DNA of 6,222 nt from Promethearchaeota archaeon. Lineage in GTDB: Archaea > Asgardarchaeota > Lokiarchaeia > Sigynarchaeales > SOKP01. Under the pieces are notes generated by a model that ran no database searches, was not told the DNA's origin, and saw only the letters and a program-made list of their open reading frames with translations. The position numbers and the translations under genes are program-made. The first letter of the stretch is position 1; every line of letters starts with the position of its first letter. Where the stretch lies: the NCBI GenBank assembly GCA_014729315.1, contig WJKD01000021.1, forward strand, positions 1-6,222, read 5' to 3'. Below are positions 1 to 6,181 of this stretch, in pieces.

Positions 1-7
1 TAAAACA

Positions 8-24
8 TACTAATTAGTACTAAT
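8..24. repeat. Palindrome with overlapping 7-bp direct repeat
   Basis: TACTAATTAGTA at 8-19 is a perfect 12-bp palindrome, and the heptamer TACTAAT occurs at 8-14 and again at 18-24, a 10-bp (one helical turn) offset. This layout is typical of an operator for a dimeric regulator, but no target promoter is visible and such AT-rich words arise easily by chance. The gene it might control would lie left of the window. Confidence 0.25.
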
Positions 25-25
25 C

Positions 26-53
26 AAAAAGCTTCTTTGGAAGGGAAGTTTTT
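26..53 (+). terminator. Weak terminator-like hairpin
   Basis: AAAAA, a bulged G, then CTTC (26-35) can pair with GAAG-TTTTT (45-53) around a 9-nt loop. This gives an A-tract/T-tract stem that could act in either direction. The GC core is only four base pairs, so it would be weak. It may end a gene lying before the window. An alternative CTTC/GAAG pairing (32-35 with 40-43) uses the same bases. Confidence 0.25.
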
Positions 54-83
54 AATAAACAGATGTTAAGATTCGTGATCGGG

Positions 84-234
84 CGTTAATTGGTGTTCCA
101 GGAATGTACCAAACGTGCACTTAATCGAAACAGCCTCATGAATGCGCGTATCATAAGGCTGTGCGCTTGTACTCGAAAATAGAAAGTGATTCTCAATCAC
201 TTGACCAAAGTCATCTGTCTGCAAATATCGATAT
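84..234. other. Cluster of inverted repeats, no gene
   Basis: This more GC-rich island contains four separate dyads. CGTT (84-87) and TGGT (91-94) pair with ACCA-AACG (108-115), leaving a 3-nt bulge. ACAGCCT (130-136) pairs with AGGCTGT (156-162), with an inner ATGA/TCAT (138-141 with 151-154) after one mismatch. AAGTGATT (184-191) pairs perfectly with AATCACTT (195-202) around the loop CTC. ATATCGATAT (225-234) is a perfect palindrome. No reading frame or tRNA-like T-arm is seen. It could be a small structured RNA, the remains of a mobile element, or a regulatory region. No function is assigned. Confidence 0.4.
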
Positions 235-240
235 CACCTG

Positions 241-387
241 ATTTAATCTTTTTATCAAATTAAAAAATAATTAAATTTAATGCAAGGAGTATTTTTTCTA
301 AATCCAAAACAGAAAAATAGAAATTCGCGCCTGCTTTGATTAGTATAACTATTATCACTTGGTTATGTGTAATATTTTTATTTTATC
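241..387. other. AT-rich stretch without recognisable gene
   Basis: This stretch is very AT-rich. It contains one perfect Shine-Dalgarno-like word, AAGGAG (284-289), but no ATG, GTG or TTG at a usable distance after it, so the site looks accidental. No repeat or strong hairpin is seen. Confidence 0.5.
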
Positions 388-416
388 TTGACATTGTTAT
401 TTTTTTTAATTATATT
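388..416 (+). promoter_or_regulatory. Sigma-70-like promoter, no obvious gene behind it
   Basis: TTGACA (388-393) matches the -35 consensus perfectly. After an exact 17-bp spacer comes TATATT (411-416), five of six matches to TATAAT. Transcription would start near 423. No credible ORF follows for about 330 bases, and the next strong element is the compound hairpin at 654-703. It could drive a noncoding RNA or serve as a distal promoter for the pilin-like gene. In so AT-rich a stretch a chance match to the -10 box is easy, but the perfect -35 with ideal spacing is less so. Confidence 0.45.
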
Positions 417-613
417 ATCAAATGCATAAAACTACTCGTTCTATTCTTCATAAGTCACTATTTTTTGTTATTTATTAACTGATTTATTAAATTTATATTT
501 TATTTTATCGAGGCAAAAAAAAACAGTTATTTTTATGGAACATTTGCTAGAGATGTTATTGTAAATGGTTTGAATCGGTGGTTGCGATGATGACTTGCCT
601 CATCTGTTTCGTG

Positions 614-653
614 TCCTATGTAATTGCTTTTAAAAGGATTCCCCCATAGGGAA
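614..653 (+). promoter_or_regulatory. Two mutually exclusive pairings before the large hairpin
   Basis: CCTATG (615-620) is a perfect inverted repeat of CATAGG (645-650), with a T-G wobble extending it to 614/651. TTCCC (639-643) can instead pair with GGGAA (649-653) around a 5-nt loop, so bases 649-651 cannot be in both stems. The second hairpin would abut the 654-703 stem with no gap. CTTTTAAAAG (627-636) is a further perfect palindrome inside the loop of the first pairing. Competing stems upstream of a strong hairpin are the hallmark of switching RNAs and attenuators, but no known riboswitch is recognised here. Confidence 0.3.
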
Positions 654-703
654 AAGCCGGTTTCGGTGGTAAAAAACGCAGAGCGTTTTCGCCAAACCGG
701 CTT
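654..703 (+). terminator. Strong compound hairpin, possible terminator or structured RNA
   Basis: AAGCCGGTTT (654-663) pairs perfectly with AAACCGGCTT (694-703). After a bulged C664, GGTG (665-668) pairs with CGCC (690-693) with one wobble. A 4-nt bulge (669-672) follows, then AAAACGC (673-679) pairs with GCGTTTT (683-689) around the loop AGA. The total is about 21 base pairs in 50 bases, by far the strongest dyad in the window. It is followed by a pyrimidine stretch CTTCCTCTT rather than a clean T-run; on the opposite strand TTTTC follows. It may be a bidirectional terminator, the 3' part of a noncoding RNA, or a REP-like intergenic repeat. Confidence 0.5.
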
Positions 704-722
704 CCTCTTACAATCGTAACTT

Positions 723-728
723 TATAAT
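723..728 (+). promoter_or_regulatory. -10 box candidate for the pilin-like gene
   Basis: TATAAT at 723-728 is a perfect -10 word ending 24 bases before the ATG at 753. No good -35 is found at 16-18 bp upstream, where the 3' arm of the large hairpin lies (around 700-706). The hexamer TTGACA at 745-750 is also present, but its -10 position would fall inside the gene at 768-773 with no match, so it is not taken as a promoter. Confidence 0.3.
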
Positions 729-752
729 TTTATATTCATAAAAATTGACAGA

Positions 753-1166
753 ATGGAAATCAGTCAGAAATTACTTTACATATCAGGACTTATTGTGATT
801 GGCGTCGCAATAATCGTCGGGATTAATAAATTTAATTCATCCTCTGCCGAATCAAATTTCGATGCACTGCACATTGATTTATTGGAAATTGCCGGAAGAG
901 CGCGGAGCTACTACAAAAGATCTGACATGACGAAGGGCGGTGGCTACTCCTTCAAAGGATTGACTGCTGATCGCACCGGCTTAAGCAAGATCTTCGCCAA
1001 ACCAAAAAATGAAAACGGAACCTTCGAAATTATCACCGCTGGCAATGACGACTCTCTGGTGGTTCAGGCTACTGGTCACCATGACAGCGATGATGATGGT
1101 CAACTCTTTACCATACGCATGTCTGTGTACCCGGATAGTCAGAGGTTTGAGGTGGTGAGTTATTAG
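753..1166 (+). CDS. Small membrane-anchored pilin-like protein, function unknown
   Basis: This 137-residue protein has a short polar start (residues 1-6), one hydrophobic helix (about 7-25, rich in Ile, Val and Gly), then a soluble domain. That is the shape of a type IV pilin-like protein, but there is no prepilin peptidase site (no G-F-x-x-x-E before the helix). The soluble part has an amphipathic helix (about 35-57, ending in RSYYKR), a Gly-rich turn GGGYSF (62-67), and a beta-rich tail. DSDDDG (111-116) looks like an acidic calcium-binding loop. From memory, short proteins with a helix-YYxR-GGGxxF-GL pattern are common in Ignavibacteria, Calditrichota and related Bacteroidota. An in-frame TAA at 717-719 with no earlier ATG fixes the start; no Shine-Dalgarno site is seen. 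GC is about 46%, far above the downstream gene, so the two probably have different histories. Coding is well supported; the role is not known. Confidence 0.8.
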   Translation: MEISQKLLYISGLIVIGVAIIVGINKFNSSSAESNFDALHIDLLEIAGRARSYYKRSDMTKGGGYSFKGLTADRTGLSKIFAKPKNENGTFEIITAGNDDSLVVQATGHHDSDDDGQLFTIRMSVYPDSQRFEVVSY

Positions 1167-1269
1167 AGCATCCTTATTTGAATTAAACCACAATTGCCGC
1201 TATTTGAATCTGAAAATTTTTATATGTTATTTTTCACATTTACCCATGGCAAAAATTTCTGGAAATATG

Positions 1270-1300
1270 TTGCATTATTAAACAAAATTATATAATTTTG
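1270..1300 (+). promoter_or_regulatory. Bacteroidota-type promoter candidate for the defence gene
   Basis: TAATTTTG (1293-1300) fits the Bacteroidota -7 consensus TAnnTTTG exactly. TTG (1270-1272) sits 20 bases upstream, where the -33 element is expected. The same place also reads TATAAT (1291-1296), a perfect general -10 word, with TTGCAT (1270-1275) at a short 15-bp spacing. Transcription would start near 1307, giving a leader of about 90 bases. Confidence 0.4.
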
Positions 1301-1320
1301 AAAAGCAGAGTGAAAAATAG

Positions 1321-1350
1321 TTGCAAACATAAAAGTGCATTCACTACTAT
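1321..1350 (+). promoter_or_regulatory. Second, sigma-70-like promoter candidate
   Basis: TTGCAA (1321-1326) and TACTAT (1345-1350) are separated by 18 bp, each matching four of six consensus positions. If used, the leader would be only about 43 bases. It is weaker than the candidate at 1270-1300. Confidence 0.2.
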
Positions 1351-1385
1351 TAAATAAAAAGAAAACAAAATTAGAAATGTCATTT

Positions 1386-1392
1386 AAGAGAG
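1386..1392 (+). promoter_or_regulatory. Ribosome binding site that supports the TTG start
   Basis: AAGAGAG (1386-1392) is purine-rich and Shine-Dalgarno-like, ending seven bases before the TTG at 1400. The in-frame TAA at 1385-1387 overlaps it, so the reading frame cannot begin further upstream. No other ATG, GTG or TTG lies between that stop and 1400. Confidence 0.6.
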
Positions 1393-1399
1393 TACAAAA

Positions 1400-4300
1400 T
1401 TGAGTATTGCGGCTAAAAGATCACATCGAGGAGATGACTATCAACTCTTCATTGCATTATATTGGATAACGAAGTTATTAATTGAAGATGAATGGGAATG
1501 GATTCAACTTGAAGCTATCTGCCTACCCAATCAGGATGAAAAGGTTTTTGTAGATGATATAGTTGTATGTCATAATAATGGTTCATATCGCTTTATTCAG
1601 GCAAAGAAAAATCAACCTAAAGGGAGATGTTGGTCAATAAAAGATTTGAAATATGAACTTATAAAAGTCCGTGATGAATTAGAAAAAGAGAAATTGTCCG
1701 GAATTGTGTTTTTCTATTCACAAACTCCTTTTGGTGACTTTGAAAACTATTTAAAGAATGCAAGAGATTATGAACGATATAATGTTTTTAAAATAAATGC
1801 ACCTCAGACACTCAAAACAACACTTACAGCTTTATCCTCAACAATTAATAGAAAAGACGAATCTACATTTGATCTTTTTCTAAATGTTAGGATAGGAATG
1901 CAACTTGGTTTTGATGAATTGGAGCAGTTTGTCAAAAACGAATTTAATAGAATCACTCATGATCCTGAAAAAGCAATTTCCGAGACAGAAAAATTGTTGA
2001 GAAAAAACCAGTCTGGTATTGGAACACCAATTAGATTAACAAAGAAAGATATTATTGATACTTTTGATAAATCCGGACTGCCCCTATCTCCTTTACTAAA
2101 CGAAGAAAATATTATTAATAATTTTAAAGAGGCATCAAAAATTGGAAGGGAGAATATATCGAAAGAAATTGCGGGGTTAAAAATCCCTCGGAGTGAGACC
2201 AAAGATTTGATTTCATGCGTTTGTGAAAATGATTTTAAACGAACTGCAATTATTGGTCCTCCGGGTTGTGGGAAAAGTTGGATATTACGAGAATTTGCAG
2301 ATTGTCTTGAAAGTGATAATCAATATGGGTTACTTTATATTCGTGGAGATTATTATGATGATATAAAATCAGACATTGAACTCAGAAATCGATTATATTT
2401 GAAGGATGACATTACAGGTCTTGTCGCTCGTCTTTCTTCTTATAGAAAAACGATAATTATCATAGATTCTTTAGATGCACTTTCTATTTCCAGGGATCAG
2501 TTAGCACTTAAAATATTTCTCTCTTTAATCGATCGTATTTCAACTATCGAGAATGTTTCTATAGTTATAACTTGTCGAAAATTCGATTTAGAATATGATC
2601 CCTTATTAAGGGATAGGAAATGGGATAAGAAAATTTTTGTCAGCGATTTAAATTTCTATGATCAAGTAGCTCCTATTTTAAAGAAATTGGAAATTGATCC
2701 TTGTAAGATTCAGCAAGACCAACAGAAATTATTATCCAATCCCCGAAATCTAAAATTATTTGAACGTCTGGCTAACATAGTTCCAATAAAAACATTGAAA
2801 ACTGAATATCATTTTACTGATACATATTTAGAAAAAATTGTAAGGAGAGGCAAAGAACTTGGTGATGAAGCTTATTCATCAATACAAAATATGGCACTGC
2901 AATTGATAAAGAATCGGAGGTTATTCATTCATAGAGAAAATTTCTCAGGCAGTGAAAAAATATTACGAAATTTATGTAGTGAAGGTGTTGTTCTTTCAGA
3001 CAATTCGGGACGTCTTACATTTAGTCATCAAACATTAATTGATGCCTTGACAACTAAAATTGCATTAGCTAAAGGTCAAAGTTTAGAAGATTTTATATTA
3101 AGCTATCCTCCAATGCCTTTTATTAGACCTTCAATCAGAGCATTCCTTTTTTATCTCAGGACAAGCAACGGTAGTCGATTCTATTTTCAAATTAAAAAAG
3201 TATTCGAAAATACACAAATTGCTTATCATATTAAAAGACTTATCGCAAAATCATTAGCCGAAATAGTTCCCACTCAGGAAGATCAAAGATTGTTCAGCTG
3301 GCTATTCAATAATTATCCGACTAATTTCTTCCATTGTTTTTTAGAAATTATTGAGGGTGAAGTGTGGTTTGACTTCCTCTCATTAAATATATTCGAACAA
3401 ATTATGACTGATGCTAAATATGACAATCTTAAGTCTTTATTTATTGGGAAGCTGAACGTATGGATGAACAAACGCCCTAAAGAAGTTATAGGATATTGGA
3501 CAGGGGCATTAAAAGAAGATGTAGACGTAACCTGGCAAATCACTCAGTCATTGAAAGATTTTGAGAAATGGGAATCTAATGGAGTATTTAATATACTATC
3601 ACAATTACTTTTGAAAGTCGATCAACATTCCAGGAGGTTTTTAGGACGCCTAATAAGCAGATATATAGAGAAGACTGGGAACGGAGATGAATTGTTATGG
3701 AATTTCATAACATTCAACTTAAACAAAGAAGGGAATACTAAATTAGAATTGAACGAGCATCATTCCGGATTATTCTGTGACTTGCACGATTTCCATCGTG
3801 AAGATTTTCTTAAAGACAGAATGTTTAAATCTGATTTTCTACTATCCAAATCAATTCAATTCATTGATAATTGGGATAAGCCTAAATGGAAAAATAAAAA
3901 TGATATTTACAATGTATATTTGCATTATACCTCTTGGAGTTCAATACACGAAAAAATAAACGTAAGATCAGCTGGACCATTATACATATTGTTAAATTCG
4001 ATGGAATATGCGTTAAAAGAAAGATCTAAAAATAATGACTCATGGTGGCAAGAAAATAAAAAAGAGTTACCCAATTCAAATGAGGCGGCAATTCATTATA
4101 TTTTGATTAAAGCATACCTTGCAAATATTGAAGATAATATTAATAACATACAAAACTATCTTAGTAACGAAAAATTATTAGTATATGAAGAAATTGAATT
4201 TGAAATTAGAGAACTCATTAAAAATGTATTTATACATCTATCTGACAATAATCAAGAGAAACTACAGATTCTAATTTTAAATCTTAAATCACAATATGAA

Positions 4301-5998
4301 GAGAATGATGAAATACCATCATGGCTGTTATATCGAAAGTATAATTATCTTTTAATGATTCCAAATTTTCTTAGATTACAAGAAGTACATAACTTTATTG
4401 AAGATAGGAAAAATGAATATGGTGAATGGTTGAAACCTCCAAGTGTTTATATGAAAGGTGGAACAGTTATTTCGCCAGTGACAATCGACCAAATGCAATC
4501 TCTATCTGATAAATCCATAATTAGGCTTTTTAGGCATTATTATCAGAATGGTGTAAGATATGATATTGATGAATTTGATAATTTAGTCGGTGGTTTAGAT
4601 GATATAGAAATGATCTTAGCTAATTGTAGTGCAATTGATCCGAATAGATACATTCCATTATTTGATAAATTCGTATTAGAAAATGATCTAAAGAATTCGT
4701 CAACTGCCATTTTAGAAGGGATTTCGAACCATATAAAATATAGATATGGTAATTTACAACCTCCCTCGAAAAATTGGCAAGCGAAAGAACCATTACCCGA
4801 TGGAAAGTTATTAACCAAAACAATAATTGATTGGATGTCCAAAAATGAATTTTTATGGGGAGCTGATCAGGGTAGAATATTAGCAAGAGCTGTTGAAGCT
4901 TGTTGCCATGTAGAAAATGATGATGACGTTGTTGCCGTTTTATTATCTTTTCTTAATCAACTTTCAAAGCACCATAGTCCAGATAAGCTAAAAAAATACC
5001 ATATAAAGCCAGATAAAAAAGGATTAGATAAACACGATTTAATGACCGAAGCATGTAACTCAATCCGTGGTATAGCCGCCGAAAGTTCAATTTTATTAGC
5101 TATAAAATCATTAAAAAGACAAAAAGCACTTAGAAAAAATCATTTTCCTTTGATACAGCGTTTTGCCAGAGATTCTCATCCAGCAGTCCGAGTCTCCATC
5201 TTCAGATATTTACCTGTCTATGCACAATATGATTTTGAAGGGGCGTGGAATTTATTTCACATAGCATTTGACAATCCGCATCCTTTACTTTGGCCGCACG
5301 GGGAAAATTTTTTATATTATCAATATTACCGTAATTTCGAGAGGGTCAAGCCATATATTGGGAGAATCAAACAAGAAGCAATATTAACTTCTGGTGAAGT
5401 TTTTGGGAGAATTTCAACTTTATGTTATTTAAGTGAATATATCCCAGAAAATCATTTTTTTCATGATCTAGCGACATTAAATAATTTGGATGTTTGGTCA
5501 GGAGCATTACAGGTATTTTCTGCAAATCTTTCAGATTCCTTCACAAAAGAAAAATGTGAAAATGGATTATTATATATTTTAGATAATGTAAAGAATCAAA
5601 CTATCATTAATAAATTTGACATTTCGTTTGAAAAATTATGTACAAAAGGAACCGAAAAATCTTTATTGATCGCTAAACATTTTATTTCCATATTTGAAGA
5701 CGCAAAAGAAATTAGTGAATTACATTGGTTCTATGACTGGATTGAAGATTTATCTAATAATGATCCACTGAGCGCTATGGAAATTTGTGAACAATTGTTA
5801 TTTAAAATAGAGTCATCAAAATCTCAATATCCTATTTGGAGGAGTGATAAACTTGTTAATAGCACTATCAGAATATTACGTGAGGCTGATCTGTCAAATG
5901 AAGAAAACTTCATTAAAAATGCAATTAGCCTACAAGATAGGCTATTAAAGCTAAATTTAGGAAATATAGATAAAGCACTTGATGAAGCAGCAAGATAA
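1400..5998 (+). CDS. Avs/NACHT-like antiphage STAND NTPase with Cap4-like nuclease domain
   Basis: This 1532-residue protein reads as one intact frame. Residues 1-220 look like a Cap4/DUF4297-type PD-(D/E)XK nuclease: RGDDYQ (10-15) opening a helix, E38, D52/D53 before strand IVV, then the Q67-A-K69 catalytic pair. A linker leads to a STAND/NACHT NTPase: Walker A GPPGCGKS (286-293), Walker B IIIIDSLD (352-359), sensor arginine in TCRK (R393), and a GxP-like NPRNL (447-451). A winged-helix-like segment (about 470-560) ends in FSHQTLIDAL (H543). Residues 575-1532 appear almost wholly helical, with HEAT-like repeats clearest at about 1210-1380 (DSHPAVR at 1258-1264). All key nuclease and ATPase residues are present. 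In characterised Avs and bacterial NACHT proteins the C-terminal region senses phage proteins, the NTPase oligomerises and the nuclease cuts DNA; that role is inferred here. The start is TTG, with the first internal Met only at residue 167, after the nuclease core. GC is near 30%, well below the gene before it. No partner gene is seen. Subtype (Avs2/3/4 or another clade) is not assigned. Confidence 0.85.
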   Translation: MSIAAKRSHRGDDYQLFIALYWITKLLIEDEWEWIQLEAICLPNQDEKVFVDDIVVCHNNGSYRFIQAKKNQPKGRCWSIKDLKYELIKVRDELEKEKLSGIVFFYSQTPFGDFENYLKNARDYERYNVFKINAPQTLKTTLTALSSTINRKDESTFDLFLNVRIGMQLGFDELEQFVKNEFNRITHDPEKAISETEKLLRKNQSGIGTPIRLTKKDIIDTFDKSGLPLSPLLNEENIINNFKEASKIGRENISKEIAGLKIPRSETKDLISCVCENDFKRTAIIGPPGCGKSWILREFADCLESDNQYGLLYIRGDYYDDIKSDIELRNRLYLKDDITGLVARLSSYRKTIIIIDSLDALSISRDQLALKIFLSLIDRISTIENVSIVITCRKFDLEYDPLLRDRKWDKKIFVSDLNFYDQVAPILKKLEIDPCKIQQDQQKLLSNPRNLKLFERLANIVPIKTLKTEYHFTDTYLEKIVRRGKELGDEAYSSIQNMALQLIKNRRLFIHRENFSGSEKILRNLCSEGVVLSDNSGRLTFSHQTLIDALTTKIALAKGQSLEDFILSYPPMPFIRPSIRAFLFYLRTSNGSRFYFQIKKVFENTQIAYHIKRLIAKSLAEIVPTQEDQRLFSWLFNNYPTNFFHCFLEIIEGEVWFDFLSLNIFEQIMTDAKYDNLKSLFIGKLNVWMNKRPKEVIGYWTGALKEDVDVTWQITQSLKDFEKWESNGVFNILSQLLLKVDQHSRRFLGRLISRYIEKTGNGDELLWNFITFNLNKEGNTKLELNEHHSGLFCDLHDFHREDFLKDRMFKSDFLLSKSIQFIDNWDKPKWKNKNDIYNVYLHYTSWSSIHEKINVRSAGPLYILLNSMEYALKERSKNNDSWWQENKKELPNSNEAAIHYILIKAYLANIEDNINNIQNYLSNEKLLVYEEIEFEIRELIKNVFIHLSDNNQEKLQILILNLKSQYEENDEIPSWLLYRKYNYLLMIPNFLRLQEVHNFIEDRKNEYGEWLKPPSVYMKGGTVISPVTIDQMQSLSDKSIIRLFRHYYQNGVRYDIDEFDNLVGGLDDIEMILANCSAIDPNRYIPLFDKFVLENDLKNSSTAILEGISNHIKYRYGNLQPPSKNWQAKEPLPDGKLLTKTIIDWMSKNEFLWGADQGRILARAVEACCHVENDDDVVAVLLSFLNQLSKHHSPDKLKKYHIKPDKKGLDKHDLMTEACNSIRGIAAESSILLAIKSLKRQKALRKNHFPLIQRFARDSHPAVRVSIFRYLPVYAQYDFEGAWNLFHIAFDNPHPLLWPHGENFLYYQYYRNFERVKPYIGRIKQEAILTSGEVFGRISTLCYLSEYIPENHFFHDLATLNNLDVWSGALQVFSANLSDSFTKEKCENGLLYILDNVKNQTIINKFDISFEKLCTKGTEKSLLIAKHFISIFEDAKEISELHWFYDWIEDLSNNDPLSAMEICEQLLFKIESSKSQYPIWRSDKLVNSTIRILREADLSNEENFIKNAISLQDRLLKLNLGNIDKALDEAAR

Positions 5999-6028
5999 AA
6001 ATTAAGTAAACAATAACGAAAATCTGAG

Positions 6029-6042
6029 AGTAATTTTTTACT
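6029..6042 (+). terminator. Weak AT-rich hairpin after the defence gene
   Basis: AGTAA (6029-6033) pairs with TTACT (6038-6042) around TTTT. An outer ATAAC (6013-6017) can pair with GTTAT (6051-6055). There is almost no GC in the stem and no T-run after it, so it is at best a weak terminator. Nothing stronger is seen between 5999 and 6120. Confidence 0.2.
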
Positions 6043-6121
6043 AAAATTTGGTTATACAATGTGTTATTAAACAACGAGCATATATTAATCCGATGTTTCA
6101 CTATTTTTCCGTAAATTTGTA

Positions 6122-6150
6122 TTGACTTTTTGAGATATTTACTGTATTAT
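6122..6150 (+). promoter_or_regulatory. Sigma-70-like promoter near the right edge
   Basis: TTGACT (6122-6127) and TATTAT (6145-6150) each match five of six consensus positions, with an exact 17-bp spacer and TG directly before the -10. Transcription would start near 6157 and run out of the window, presumably to serve the next gene. Confidence 0.45.
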
Positions 6151-6181
6151 ATTTCATATTCTGATAAGAATTTCCCCAGGA

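Larger units (their letters stand above)
1167..1399 (+). other. AT-rich leader region of the defence gene
   Basis: These 233 bases separate the two genes and contain no ORF. The 9-mer TATTTGAAT occurs twice, at 1175-1183 and 1201-1209, 26 bp apart start to start. Two promoter candidates and a Shine-Dalgarno-like site lie in the second half. No strong terminator is seen after the pilin-like gene, so read-through transcription into the defence gene is possible. Confidence 0.5.

Noticed and set aside
84..162. Integron attC-like site
   Set aside because: The dyad at 84-115 has GTT in its left arm and AAC in its right arm, the reverse of the attC R-box order, and no integrase or cassette array is present.
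422..478. 18-residue ORF just after the orphan promoter (basic start, hydrophobic end)
   Set aside because: The ATG coincides with the predicted transcription start and has no ribosome binding site. So short a frame in AT-rich DNA has no support.
614..703. Retron msr-msd RNA
   Set aside because: The hairpins could suggest it, but no reverse transcriptase gene is in the window.
981..1193. 70-codon minus-strand ORF over the pilin-like gene
   Set aside because: It lies almost entirely opposite a better supported gene and shows no recognisable domain.
4543..4886. Two overlapping minus-strand ORFs (99 and 88 codons), plus others at 1957-2202 and 3313-3543
   Set aside because: All lie within the long frame of the defence gene, which has clear domain motifs. 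They are chance open frames on the opposite strand.
1400..5998. Avs type 1 assignment
   Set aside because: Type 1 systems carry metallo-beta-lactamase and protease partner genes, and neither is found beside this gene.
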